Shown: in pieces, positions 1 through 12,600 of the stretch | Layout of the letters: every line of letters starts with the position of its first letter | Numbering within the stretch: the stretch's first letter is position 1 | Source: Siphonodentalium dalli | Taxonomy: Eukaryota; Mollusca; Scaphopoda; Gadilida; Siphonodentaliidae | Assembly: GCA_032622095.1 (NCBI GenBank) | Contig: CP136067.1 | Span: 121,245,030-121,309,029 of the forward strand | DNA: 64,000 nt | Reading direction: 5' to 3' | Notes under the pieces: generated by a model | Told to the model about the DNA's origin: nothing | The model's input: only the letters and a program-made list of their open reading frames with translations | The model's database searches: none | Position numbers and translations under genes: made by a program

Positions 1-160
1 AACTAACAAATATACCCCGCATTATTTTTTTACTTTATAAGGTTCCCTGTCAAAACTTCAAAAAGTTCCAAGGTTTTGTACTGGTGGAATATATGATCTC
101 TACGGGAGTTAGCCAGAGTAGAGATTCATGGCATGACCTACTACTCATGTCCAGCTAGTG
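1..160. repeat. Partial interspersed repeat at the window edge
   Basis: This stretch matches, with small changes, 51240-51380 on the plus strand and 50880-50995 in inverted orientation. Shared features are a run around TCAAAACTTCAAAAAGT, a TACTGGTGGAATAT block and a CAGAGTAGAGATT block. Three copies in 64 kb show it is interspersed. The left side is cut by the window edge, and no coding content is seen. Confidence 0.6.
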
Positions 161-256
161 TAAACAATATTTTATTTTCGAACACATCATTCAACATGTA
201 CAAACAAATTGACATAATTATACAACATATATGTTAAATGAAAGTGTCAATGACAC

Positions 257-1049
257 TAGCTCAACTTGGAAATGGAATAATTTCATGTGTTACAGTCAAT
301 GGAGTGATTAGGAAAGTTGAAAGGCCTAGTTATGCAAAGAGTAAAATCCAAGATCGCCGCTGGCAGTCATGTTTTTTTTTGCAGAATGACCCCAAAATGA
401 CTCGTTCCCATTTACATGTCATTGTTAACATCCATCACAAATGTCATGATGATCCGACAAAAGATACGACCTGTAGCCTGTGTCAAAGGATTTAGTCCTA
501 TAAAGAGTAAAATCCAAGATGGCTGCTGGTGGCCATGTTTTTTTTGCCGAATGACCCCAAAATGACTCGTTCCCATCTACATGTCAATGTCAACAGCCAT
601 GACAAATTTCATAATGATCCGTCCAAAGGTACGACATGTAGCCCGTGCCAAAGGATTTAGTCATGCAAAGAGTAAAATCCAAGATGGCTGCTGGCGGCCA
701 TGTTTTTCGGCCGAACGAACCCAAAATGACTCGTTCCCATCTACATGTCAATATTAACATCCATGACAAATTTCATGATCAGACGAACAGTGCGACCTGT
801 AGCCCGTGCTAATGGATTGAATTTTGAAATCCAAGATGGCCGCTGGTGGCCATGTTTTTTTGCCGAATGACCCCAAAATGACTTGTTCCCATCTACATGG
901 CAATGTCAACAGCCATTACAAATTTCACAATGATCCGACCAAAGGTACGACCTGTATACCGGGCTAAAGGAAATTGTTTGACGAATCACACACACACGGA
1001 CGACAAAGCCATGGCAATAGCTCAAACTTTACAAAGTGAAGTTGAGCTA
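257..1049 (+). repeat. Array of ~165-bp units with inverted-repeat caps (copy 1)
   Basis: Four or five tandem units carry a conserved core (CTCGTTCCCATCTACATGTC, then GGTACGACCTGTAGCCCGTG). Core starts near 401, 566, 730 and 882 give spacings of about 165, 164 and 152 bp. Units alternate between two linkers: one with AAGAGTAAAATCCAAGATGG, the other with TTGAATTTTGAAATCC. The left cap reads TAGCTCAACTT and the right cap AAGTTGAGCTA. The architecture (capped central tandem core) resembles the pearl/Helentron-like non-autonomous elements known from bivalves; that family link is inference. Reading frames here come from the unit length and are not genes. Confidence 0.75.
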
Positions 1050-1065
1050 AAAAACGGTGATCAGA

Positions 1066-2147
1066 CGATGCAGACCCTTAAGTTGTTTTGTCATATTTGT
1101 GGATCTTAATGGCCAAGACACTATGCTTGTGTTGTCTTACCAAGAAATCAACGAACCAGCATTCGAGCATTGAACAACAGACAATTACAATGTACATAGG
1201 GGTGTAGTTTTTTTATAGTATTTTTTATCGTATAATTTGGGGTGGGCTATCCTACCACATCATTTATCTGGTCAAGTTTGAATGTTTCCGAATAAGGAAC
1301 TGGGAATAAGTAGCCAATGTCACCATAGTCTCAATGTGTGTTATTTTAAATCACCATTATTGCGATTCTCGGTTGAGTAGCCCAATTTGTTTTGGGGTGA
1401 GGGGGGAATATGTGTTATTTGATAATTTTATAGAATTTGGCTGGACGGGGACAGCAACATTTTTAAAAAATCAATCGGGTTTCGTATTTGGGATTATATT
1501 TGTTTCGCTTTATTATATTTTATAGGTGTTAGTGATGAATATTTTCAAAACCTGTGTACACTTCAGCACCTTTTTTGGTGAGAGTAACCCCTTCAGTGGT
1601 AGTGCTGTCAACACATTGATATTTTGAAAAAAATGTATTTGAAACAATTCCCCCCAAACTTGGTGTTATTTCCTCGAAAATCCAGCTATGACCCTTCTGT
1701 ATCTGTAACTATCGTTACGTCCAAATAACCATTGTTGGCATGCATGCTAAAAAAAATAATATAATAAAATATTTTTAACAAAAATATATTCCTGGACCCA
1801 TGTGATATATATTGGTACATCGCATGAAACCCATATTATATCATTAAAAAGGCCATTACATATTTCCTTATATGTCACTCGTGATGAATAGGGTTCTTTC
1901 CGCCCACTTGGCATTGTGCCAACAAAATGACTTTACATTGATTAATACTGTTTTGAAATTATTGAATTGTTCATTAAAGTTAAATTCTTGTCCAACTTCA
2001 TTGCACTAATAAAAACTGACACAAAAACAGAGGCAAATTTGGGGACTAAATTTTCCGTCGCTAGCCTGAGCGCGCAATACTATCGTATATATACGGTTGT
2101 GAAGCATCTCAGCCAATGATGTAAATGTATGCATTTTAAAGCTTCTT
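1066..2147. other. Intergenic, nothing recognised
   Basis: AT-rich sequence between two repeats. Short open frames lack codon structure, splice signals or family resemblance. I see no gene, RNA or clear element end here. Confidence 0.5.
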
Positions 2148-2151
2148 TTAA

Positions 2152-2541
2152 AGGTACTCCATCCGTTCAGATGCTCCTAAATTACTATTTCTTTGGCTTC
2201 GGGGTCAAGATATTTGATTATATTCGAGGAACCCACCCATCAAAGCTCAGAGTAATCAGATATCGATTTTTGAAGTTTGTTAATTTCTCGAGATGTAGCC
2301 TAGAAAACATGTGGTAATAATAAGCACTTGATTTTATATTTCTCCATCTTAATCTGCAATTTGTCCATTTGACCACGTGTATTCTGGGTCACATCTCAAG
2401 AAATTAACAAACTTCTTAAATTGATATCGGATCACTCTGAGCTTTGATGGGTGCATGGGTTCCTTGACTCGAATCAAATATTTTTCACCCCCTAAGCCAG
2501 AGAAATAGTAATTTAGGAGCATCTGATCGGATTGAGTACCT
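2152..2541. mobile_element. TTAA-flanked foldback MITE, family A (copy 1)
   Basis: The left end AGGTACTC(C/A)ATCC and the right end GGATTGAGTACCT are inverted, and the inner arms are also complementary (the TTTCTTTGGCTT and AAGCCAGAGAAATAG sides). TTAA lies on both outer sides (2148-2151 and 2542-2545), as expected for piggyBac-type target choice. Relatives are at 15800-16268, 22599-22889, 25326-25613 and 44903-45352. No coding capacity is seen. Confidence 0.75.
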
Positions 2542-2603
2542 TTAAGGATTTTGTTTTGTTAAAAAGTCATATCAAGCCATAATTGTTTTCATGCAATATA
2601 CAA

Positions 2604-2691
2604 GATCTTCCAGGAGTTATGTTGGGATATATAAGATTTTATGAAACTCGTTTCATAAAATCTTATATCCCAACATAACTCATTGGAGATC
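2604..2691. repeat. Near-perfect 88-bp hairpin
   Basis: Two arms of about 40 bp are complementary around the centre near 2648 (TTATGAAACTCGTTTCATAA). The arms contain AGTTATGTTGGGATAT and its complement. This is probably a very short foldback transposon. No flanking duplication was clear. Confidence 0.7.
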
Positions 2692-3066
2692 CTTTATATA
2701 TAATACTGGCTGATGTGCCCGACTTCGTCCGGGCTATTTTGAGATTTCTTTGTGATGGCCAGCTATTGACAATGAGAGATTGATCTACTAATTCAAAGTG
2801 ACAACAATACTGAGCGAACAACGTTCGAAAAGTATTAGGAGAAAGAAAAAGAAAAAGAAACTTTTGTTCCATCGGTCCAGAAACATGCTTATATATGAGC
2901 GAGGTCAATGTCAAGGACACGGTCGCACGTGAAATTGGACCCGCCCATATTGTTCCAGGGATCAAGGTAGGCCTACATATATACCATATTTGAGTCGGAT
3001 CGGTCGAGGTCAAGAAACATGCCTATATAAGCGAGGTCAGGGACGCGGTCGCACGTGAAATTGGCG

Positions 3067-4566
3067 GTCACTATGAATACCGGACACAACCGAACACGAC
3101 CGAAAACAAGTCCAAATAAGGGTTAAAAGACAGAAATATATTAAATAAAGTCTATAATGATGTGTGTGTATATGTAAGCTAGTGATATGTGAAGTTTAAT
3201 GCAATTTGGTCGATTAAAAGTTATGTTAATGAAAGTTTTATGTAATTTTACGCCGTCTGCGCATAAGACAGAGTCCGGCGTGATGGCGGCAAGCTCTATG
3301 AATACCAAACACAAGTTCATATAAGGCGCATATGAGGGAAATATATGAAATAAAGTTTATAATGATGTGTGTGTATATGTAAGCTAGAGATATGTGAAGT
3401 TTGATGCAATTTGGTCGATTAAAAGTTATGTTAATGAAAGTTTTATGTAATTTTACGCCGTCTGCGAATAAGACAGAGTCCGGCGTGATGGCGGCTAGCT
3501 CTATGAATACCGAACACAAGTTCAAATAAGGCGTATATAAGGGAAATATATAAAATAAAGTTTGTACTGATGTGTATTTATATGTAAGTTAGTGATATGT
3601 GAAGTTTGATGCAATTTGGCCGATTAAAAGTTTAGTTATTTGTAGGTTTATGTACAATATTAGCTGTCGGCACGCAAACCAGAGATTAATTACCGATGTG
3701 CGATCGCGGATTACTCTGGCTTACCGAAAAGATTTCAGGGATGTTTTGACAGTGATATTCAAGCAAGGTTTCACAGGTTTCATAGAAACCAAAATGGTTG
3801 AATAAACAATATATGGGTGATGATTAAATGAGTTGATGGTGTCATATCCATGCCGACATAGAGATCTCATATTTTCTATCTCGCCATTCGACGGAAAAAC
3901 CAAATTCCATGAAAAAAAGAAAAAAGAATTTTATCATCAAAATGCTTTTCTTTTTTAGCTTCTTTCTTAATAATGAGACTAATCTGAGACTAATGGCGGT
4001 GGCGAACAATGGTATGGTCCTTAATGACGCAAAAAAAACCCCAACTTTAATTCTACCTGAAGCTCAGTAACAAAGAGATAATAACACAAAATATCCTGTT
4101 TGGTGATAGCCAGCCAACTGATTACCTGTAAGCTAATTTATTAACGGTGAATGCATGCCGAACACACGGCGTAAAATTATTATAAAAACTGCCAATAACA
4201 TAACTTTTAATCGCCCAAATTGCATCAAACTTCACATATCACTAGCTTAGATATACGCACACATTATTATAAACTTTATTTCATATCTTTCCCTTATATA
4301 CGCCTTATTTGATGTTGTGTTCGGTATTCATAGAGTTAGCCACCATGATCACGCCGGACTCTGACTCGGCGTGAAATTACATAAAACTTTCATTAACGTA
4401 ACTTTTAATCGACCAAATTGCATCAAACTTCACATATATCACTAGCTTACATATACACACACATCATTATAAACTTTATTTAATATATTTCCGTCTTTTA
4501 ACCCTTATTTGGACTTGTTTTCGGTTGCGTTCGGTTATGTTCGGTTGTGTTCGGTATTCATAGTGA
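3067..4566. repeat. Large foldback repeat with tandem ~205-225-bp units in both arms
   Basis: The left arm has about three direct units, each with CTATGAATACC (3071, 3296, 3501), GATGTGTGTGTATATGTAAG and TTTTACGCCGTCTGCG-like segments. The right arm, 4150-4566, carries about two units in the opposite orientation and ends in CGGTATTCATAGTGAC, the complement of the left start. Direct copies of a segment with CCCATATTGTTCC lie outside at about 2938 and 4575. It looks like a foldback-type element with internally repeated arms. No transposase is seen. Confidence 0.65.
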
Positions 4567-4574
4567 CCCGAAAT

Positions 4575-5394
4575 TGGACCCACCCATATTGTTCCCGGGA
4601 TCAATGTCGGCCTACATACCAAATTTTAGTTGGATCGGTCGAGCAGTTTTCGAGTCTATAACACATACATCCACGCACATACATACAGACAGAAGTTCCA
4701 AAATTTATAATAGATATATACGATTTAGTTGATATACGACCACAATATATGCCTTGGAGTCCCGACATGACATTTTAGAACATGGTTTTTTTTTCAGAAA
4801 AAAAAAATATAAAATAAATTTATATTTGTACAATCTCTACATGCGTCCTGAATATCTATTAAATATGTTCAAACAGTATGATTCCATTTAGCAAATAAAC
4901 TAAAATGTTCGCGCCAAAACGATAGACTTGTGTCTGGACGGTGAAGCATTATGCGCCATTTTGATAATGGGCGTGCCTTTTCTATGACGTCACTTAGCAA
5001 AGTGCGCGAATGGAGTTTCCGCCAGTCAACAAACCGCGGCTGCAAATCGATAACTTTTGATATTACACAAATTCATATTGTGTGGGATTTTTGTGGAACT
5101 ATCTTTACATTGTCGTTATTCAGTGGCCCGATCTAGTTAAAACACTTAACACTGATCGGTTTGATTAATATTTTACTTGAACAGAAGTCATGAAGTGGGC
5201 GGAACAGAAGTAGTCTTGATCTGGGAATAACCTTAACCTTAATAAGAGTGTGTTTCTTCTATAAATAGAGTTATCCTTCTTGGTCAGCTGTGATCGTTGG
5301 CTGTTGTGGGTTATTTAATATTGGGTAATTCGATTGCAATGTACATTCAACGCGGCAAGTTTTATGACTGTTTAAACACATTTATTGTATCCAC
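4575..5394. other. Intergenic, nothing recognised
   Basis: Only the outer direct-repeat copy (4575-4640) is recognisable. The remainder is AT-rich unique sequence without a supported exon or RNA. The 5' UTR or promoter of the downstream sulfatase gene might lie here or up to 6520, but no motif settles it. Confidence 0.4.
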
Positions 5395-5511
5395 AGAAGT
5401 TGGAATCACTGACTTTTATGCCATTTTTTTTGATTTTTTTGGAGTTATAGGCATTAACCTAATGCCTATAACTCCAAAAAAATGGCATAAAAGTCAGTGA
5501 TTCCAACTTCT
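5395..5511. repeat. 117-bp hairpin repeat
   Basis: AGAAGTTGGAATCACTGAC at the left is the complement of the right end. The arms meet near 5459 (AGGCATTAACCTAATGCCT). The left arm has an extra T-rich stretch, so the pairing has one bulge. It is a foldback element remnant or short MITE. Confidence 0.7.
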
Positions 5512-5627
5512 ATGATTGTATCAAACAATCAGACACACAAAATCCAGACATGGCATCATGTGCTGGCAATTCGATATAATTTTTTTGAAAATAACTACTT
5601 TGACCTACATTGTGCCTGTCATTTGCA

Positions 5628-5717
5628 GAATGAGGTTCCCAGATGGTGAATTTGGTGATGCTATTCCACACGGCAGGATAACGTCACCAAATTCACCCTC
5701 TGGGAATCTCATTCTAT
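5628..5717. mobile_element. Foldback MITE fragment of the hairpin family at 7517
   Basis: The arms AGAATGAGGTTCCCAG..GGTGAATTTGGTGATG and CACCAAATTCACCCTCTGGG..CTCATTCT are inverted. The family's outer CAAGCCTTG ends are missing, so this is an internal or truncated copy. Intact copies are at 7517-7663 and 23954-24104. Confidence 0.6.
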
Positions 5718-5867
5718 GAGCACAATTACTATGGGGGACCTACATGTAGCTACATGTATGATCAAATTGAAGTTCCCCAGTTGAAGTTGGTGATGTTTGC
5801 CCAATAGTCGCCATTAGTATATGAGAATATAGATTATAACTTCCCAAAAGATGAGGCCCAGCAGGGA

Positions 5868-6450
5868 CGTAGCTGGAGGGTCTTTGATATTGGGGGGGGG
5901 GGGGGGGGGAGATCCACCTAAAGTTGGAATTGTCAACGGACCCCCCTTGTGTAATACCAATATATTTTGAAAACTGAAAAATCCTAGCATCTAGAGGTGT
6001 ATACTCCAGGCAAATTCAGGCCTCAATTTTCTTTCATTAATTAGTAGTTTTTGACCATTCACTGGCAACACAGTGGGAGAAAATATTTAAATGTGAACCT
6101 GAAAACTGCAAAATCTAGACTGGCACCAAGCTCTCCAAGTGTTGGGAAATTTCCGACTTGACACCCCCCTGATGCTGGAAAATTCCAACTGATGCCCATT
6201 TCAGTTCAAGATTTTGACCAAAAGCAGGAAAATATATACTGTTGGTATAAAAACAAAAAAATCCCCACTAATAACTCGTTGGAAAATCAAACTTTGAGAA
6301 TACTTTCAACCTATTGTTGGTGTGAAATTTCCAACTACTGTTGTGTTAGGTATGAAATTTCCTACTGTTGAAAATATTTTGACCACAGTTGAGAGGGGGG
6401 TTGAGACATACCCCTCATTTCCCCCTCTGCAACCCCCCTGTCGCCATGTC
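5868..6450. mobile_element. Repeat with CAGGGACGTAGCTGG end (family copy 1)
   Basis: It starts CAGGGACGTAGCTGGAGGG and ends near CGCCATGTCCCT, giving an imperfect terminal inversion. Inside are repeated phrases such as TGGAAATTTCCAAC and TTTGACCA. Related copies are at about 26690-27685 and 37356-37650. An 18-base G run lies at 5892-5909. It ends about 70 bp before the sulfatase start exon. The superfamily is uncertain. Confidence 0.5.
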
Positions 6451-6528
6451 CCTTGTTCCCAGGGGGTGAATTTACTGCTATTGTTGCTACATAATTGAAT
6501 TTCTAACTTTCTATACTTTTAGGTATCT

Positions 6529-6642
6529 ATGATGGTCAAGAAGGGTATTATTTGCTTTAGACTGTTGCTAGTTACACTATGCACAGCCTTGGGAGATGGC
6601 CAGAAGAGGCCTCATATCATCATTATCCTGGCTGATGATTTG
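6529..6642 (+). CDS. ARSB: Sulfatase exon 1 (signal peptide and first metal site)
   Basis: It encodes 38 residues ending in ILADDL, the start of the sulfatase fold with the two metal-binding Asp. The donor is GTAGGT (6643), phase 0. There are two in-frame starts: ATG at 6529 has T at -3, whereas ATG at 6532 has A at -3 and G at +4 and fits the Kozak context better. Either leaves an intact signal peptide. An acceptor-like TTTTAG ends at 6522, so a non-coding leader exon may lie upstream. Confidence 0.88.
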
Positions 6643-9600
6643 GTAGGTCTATATACATGCATATTAACCCTTTGTCGAGTAGAACGACACATATGTCGCC
6701 GTACGGTTTCGCGAGTGGAACAACATCAAATGAGTAGACTAATTAAAAACACGGGAGTCAGAGTTAATTGTGTCTACCTATATGACGTCATCTGAGTGGC
6801 GATGTAAAATGCTGAATCGACATGAACGAGTGAGTGTAAAGGAATTACTGCCGGGCATGTCAATAACATTGTGTATACGTGGTGGATTGTCATCTCCAGG
6901 TGAGTTATCTTCACTTGTGATTTGTCATAAGTGCTGTTTGGAAAGTTTTTGTTTCGACAAAAATATAGAAGTCCGATTGAGGGGGTAGATAACACTAAAT
7001 CTTATAAAATCAAGCCGACATGTGAACTCTATTTGGGTGCGTGTTCACGATGTTGTTTTAATTTTGCATATATATGCTCCGAGTGTCCCGTATATTCACA
7101 ATCATTTTTCGTTCAAATAAAGAGCGTTTAATTTTACGTCGTGCATTTTTACGAATACATAAAATTTCAGTTAAAGTGGGGAGTATATTGATTAATAATT
7201 TAGTAAATATTCGCGATGACAACTATTCTAAGTCGACTCCCCACCTTCCTTCACCATGACTCAATAAAGAGCGTTCCATGTTCAGCTTATTCCTGATATG
7301 GCACGAATAATAAGCGTTTAATAAACCGGAAATTGCTATGACTTTGACGGATATATAAAGCATGTGCATATATATATATATATCGAAAGTTTGTGTACAT
7401 TTATTTACGTGTATTGATGTAATTAGTAAATATTCACGATGACAACTATTCTAAGTCGAGTCCCCATTTTCCTCTACCATTCCTGATATGGTGCGAATAA
7501 AGAGCGTTTGTATATGCAAGCCTTGATATAGTGTGTCTGTCATTTGCAGAATGAGGTCCCCAGAGGGTGAATTTAGTGATGCTACCCCGCATAGCGGGCT
7601 AGAATCACTAAATTCACCCTCTGGGGACCTCATTCTGCAAATGACAGACACTATCAAGGCTTGTGTATATGTGATTACTTATTAAACCGGATTAGTATCC
7701 CTCCTTCAAAAAGTGTTATATATAATTGGATGTTCAAACGAACCACGGCCAACGTTTATATCTTTTATAATGCTATTGTTATGAGTAATTGACACAACGA
7801 GGTTGATAATATATGCCCAAATGCCATATATACACAGATAAACTGGCAAACAGCATAAGGCAGTGACAAATTGGTATAAATTCAAATAATTGTGAGAAGT
7901 CGAAATTGGCTGTCGTTTTGTTTTGATAGTAATGGGAATTCACATAATCGCTACGTCATTGTCAAGTGTTAAATGATGTGACCCCACCGACTGCTGATCA
8001 TGTAACTTCAATCACGTGATTTTGTCTACAACATAAGATCTTTGGCGTTTTTTGGATTTTTTTTCTGTTTGTTATAAATACCAAATTAGCGATCAAACAC
8101 AAGATTATTCGGAAAATTGGACATTTTAATTATATAATATATGTATATTGTAAGAAAATACTAACAAATTTTCAGAATAATATTCCTTTAAGTGCAATTC
8201 GTTTTAATTATGCTTGAGCATAATTCATTTACGCTTAAGCGTAATTCATTTACGCTTAAGCAAGCATAATTCATTTAAGCTTAAGCGTAATTCAATTATG
8301 CTTAAGTGTAGTCGGGTTCATCAGCTATCTTACCTCAGGTATAATCTGATGTAGGTTACTGTCATTAGTAATGTGGTTGCATCCATTTCAGCTTGAGGGG
8401 AGTTCAATGAGAGTATATATGAATTACACTTAAGTATTTCATTTATTATTGAAGTATATGCCGTATGAGTCTTAAATGGTGTTACTTTATTTTATTCCCA
8501 TTTATTATTTCATTTATGCTTAAGCTTAATTCATTTACGCTTAAGTGTAATTAAAATGAATTATGCTTATGCATAAATGAATTACGCTAAAGTGTAAATG
8601 AACATATGGAGTTTGACACTCACGATCCGCATGAATCATGCAGATCCACCAAATCAGAGCACAAGGGCACAATGACAGCTTGCAGATGGCAAAGGAACCT
8701 CTCAATTCGCAGAAGACTCGGCCACTAACTTAGATATATATTCGAAGTTGGTGGTAACGTCGCCTGTGAATTCTGTGAATCACTCGGTTTGCAAGCGAAT
8801 GGTGGAGTGATTTTGTTGTTAATCTCAACATAAAATGACAAAGATATGAGAAGGAACCTTCAACATGGTAGTTGTGATTTACCTGTTCTAATATGGTCAA
8901 GGGAGATATTTCCAATGAAGAAACAATTTGAGTCATACAACAGTAAAATAGTTAACTACTGAAATGCAATGTAATTTGGCAGAACTTCAGATTAAGGCAT
9001 ATGTTTTTATATATATATATATTAGAGCTTCTGTCTCCTATTGCATATTTGTGTAGGAGCTGAGGAACTATGTGTGACTTTAATATTTTGTATATGTTCC
9101 TTTCAGGGATGGAATGATGTGAGCTTTCATGGATCAAATCAAATACCTACTCCAAACATTGACAAATTAGCTAGTCAAGGCATCACACTCAACAACTATT
9201 ATGTGCAAAACATATGTACACCAACTAGGAGTGCGCTGCTCACAGGCCGACATCCCATACACACAGGTAGGCTAGCGATTGGTTGATTTATTGCAATATT
9301 CAATACATAAATAAAAATAAATTAAGGTGGTATGTTGCTGGTGCATAGCTGCTTTCAAGAAATTCTTACCATGAATAATAATATTCAGTTTTAACATCTA
9401 GGACCTCCGCAAGTGTAATATTTGATGGAATAATTATCATCAAATATAATTATTTAATAGTCAGTGGTGAGGTGCACACCCTCAGTTCACTCTCTAGTAG
9501 CCAGTGTACCAGTCTAATAAACCTCAGCTGAAAATCGCCGGGGTTCACTTATTCCCATTAATTCAGTTGTAGTGATTTTCAACTAATACAAACCATTCAA

Positions 9601-12600
9601 AAATTTTATACTCTGAACATCCCTAGAAATTAATGGATAGGAATCCTAGGCTGTTTATTGGAATACATAATGCCAAAGAAAAATAAACATCTGGTTCGTG
9701 TTACATAAATGACAGGAAAAAAAGTTACTAGGCAGGCTTGAATTTTTTTTTATTTTTGACACATTCTTATGGCTTTCGTGTCTTCTGCAAAATTTCTATA
9801 ACATTAATTATTGTTTTGTTTTTCTTTATTTCTGTTATAATAAAGGGTCAGCAGTGTCGATGCCGCGTTGTTAAAAGAAATTAAAATTAAATTCGAAAAG
9901 GGTTAATAACTCCGTAAAAAAAACAATTCCATCATCTATATACATGTTGCACATCTCCAATATGTGGGTAACAATACTCTGAAGTTTCAAAATCTACGAT
10001 CAAAACTGTAGGAGGAGTTGATAACACCATGAAGGTACCCTCATACAGAAAATTCTAAAAAATATTGAAATTTTCTAAGTCGAAAAATAATTGTTCCGTC
10101 ATCTATATACATGTTGCACATCTACAATATATGGGCAACAATATTCTGAAGTTTCAAATCTCTGGGATGAAATCTGTAGGAGGAGATGATTACACGGACG
10201 GAAGAACGGATGGACGGACGGACAGAGCCCGTTTCTATAGTCCCCCAAAAATAAATTTTTCAGGGGACAAAAACAATGCTTTGGCAGATAATGATCCATT
10301 CTGAGATATTGAAAATTGTGTTTTGTTTTTTTTAATAAACATTTTCAGAAAAAGTTCTTGAAAACCATGAAAAAAGTGTAGGGTAATTAAGGGGTTTAAA
10401 ACAGTGTAGGTAGGGAAACCCAAACCACAAATATTTTTTACTTTGGTCTATTGAAAAATTATATAAACTTATATATTGTCAAAGAATTATGTATCTGTTG
10501 CTTCACTTCAGGGTTGCAAGTTGGTGTGATAATTGGCCCTGCGCCATATGGTCTGGGTCTTAACGAAACCATATTTCCACAATACTTGAAACCTTTAGGT
10601 TACAGATCACATATAGTGGGGAAAGTAAGTAATAACCTATTAACTCAGTTGTCAACTTAACCCTTTAACTAACTAAATATTTCAATATTCGCTATTTGAA
10701 TAGATTGTTTGAAGAATCTTTTGAATAAACAGAAAAGGGTTTCGCTGTCTCTTTTATGATCTGAACATTTCTCTATCGTAGAAGATGAATGTCTGCAAAG
10801 TACAATACCCACATGGCTTGATATTATATATATATTATGATATATTGTGGGTGGGCTTCTAAACGGTCGTGCCTGCCATTTTGGCGTGAAACTTTTTATT
10901 GCATTTTCGTAATCTACGGGTTCGGTTACATAAGTTCATCAGATAAAATTGCCAATATTTCAAGTATAAATGCCATTTATCGCTGTTTTTTTCATGGAAA
11001 TTTGTGTTCTAAATTGTCGTATCTGCTATATAAATTACATTTTCGCTGTTTTTTAGTGAAATTTGTGTTCTAAATTGTTGTATTGTAACTATCGTTAATT
11101 CTAAAATGCAATAAATGTTATTTTTGAAACCGTTCCTGGTAGGATAAATCTGATTGGATTATTTTGAAGAAGACTAGCCGGAGGGCGTATCCTCCTTATG
11201 TCGTAAAATGTCATATCTCAGTACAATCTTACAGATTTCTATTTTTCCTTCTGAAGTATCGTAAAAATCATAAAATCATGTTTTCTCACCAACTAGAAGA
11301 TTATTGGATATGAAAGTGTATCTATTATTTTTACATAGCCCATCTCTGTTACACTCAACTTACACTAAATCATGCTTGGTGATTGGTCAACTGCCAATTG
11401 GGTCACCCATTTTACATTCTGCCAATGGCGATATTGTTATGATACTATTAAACTGGTTGGTTTTATTCAATGAAATAAGTCCACAATATGTCTCAGTGTA
11501 GTGTTTTACATCACTTTAATCTTCATCTATTCCAGTGGCATGCACCTAAGCTTCTCTGACTATGATATTAATCTTCATCTATTCCAGTGGCATCTAGGCT
11601 TCTTTGAAAAGGAATACACACCAACATACAGAGGATTTGAATCTCACTTTGGTTACTGGCTCGGTGAAGAAGATTATTTCAGTCATTTCTCAAGTGCAGA
11701 TGTGAGTTTATGTGATGTTTATCATCATGGCTAAAGGATGATGTAGGTGTGTTCTACGTATTCTCATTTGTGGATGTCAATGGCCCAGTGGTGAGAGCAA
11801 GTCTGTAAAACCATCACCGCTAAGAAGAATACAGAAAAAAATAGATAGACTTTATTTCTTATTTATATTATTGATAACTCTCCAGTGATGAGATTTCACA
11901 TGTTGAAACCATTGTTATGTAAACTTTTTTATTATCCATCCCTTAACTAACACTATTTCTGATTGGGCAAAAGCCGCCACATGATAATCCGGGAAAAAGT
12001 CATATTGGACTCCCGAATGTCATAATGGACTCCCAAGTGTGCAATATGACTTTTTATCGGGACTCTGTGATGTCACGAATTAACTCTATTGTGAAATGAA
12101 TCGGTGAAATTGTGATGCGCGCAACACTGGTGGATTTAGCAGACGTTTCACTTCCGCATTGAGTATTTTTTCACTTCCGTGTTTACTCTTCCAAATCATG
12201 CTTTCTGATGATCAAAATACAGGCTTTTATAAAGAATTAAGTGCCGTCAAATACCAAAAATAACCACAAAAGTTTTATTCCCAAAATTTGGATAAACATA
12301 CAGATGGATAATAAAAATGCCATTATACAATGTTGTGTAATAACTTTATACTGTTACAACAAAAGTAATTGTACCAACAAACTTCACCATATGTAACTGG
12401 AAATGAAATGTTTAAGTTGAAAATCTGTGTTTTATTGAATATATTTCATTGCTCTGATCATTTGTAATGTAGATTTCCTGATTTGATCAAAATTTGCTCA
12501 ACTGGTTGTTGATAAAATGGTAGGCAAAGGTTTTAACATGCGGTGTCTCATCATTGAAGTAATATCAATAACAGATATAAGAATATGTCTATCTATTTTT

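Larger units (their letters stand above)
6643..9106 (+). other. Sulfatase intron 1
   Basis: This 2464-bp intron runs from GTAGGT to TTTCAG. It holds a TTAA-flanked transposon end (from 6668), a direct repeat (about 7194-7255 and 7420-7480, with AAATATTC(G/A)CGATGACAAC), a hAT-like hairpin (7517-7663) and palindromic GCTTAAGC arrays (8201-8602). The rest is AT-rich without coding signal. Confidence 0.8.

Noticed and set aside
238-1109. Open frames of 70-85 codons across the first array
   Set aside because: The same peptide phrases recur per repeat unit and in the other arrays. Unit lengths near a multiple of three create them, and there are no splice or start signals.
3238-3525. 95-codon minus-strand frame
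   Set aside because: Lies in the tandem arms of the foldback element and repeats the unit sequence.
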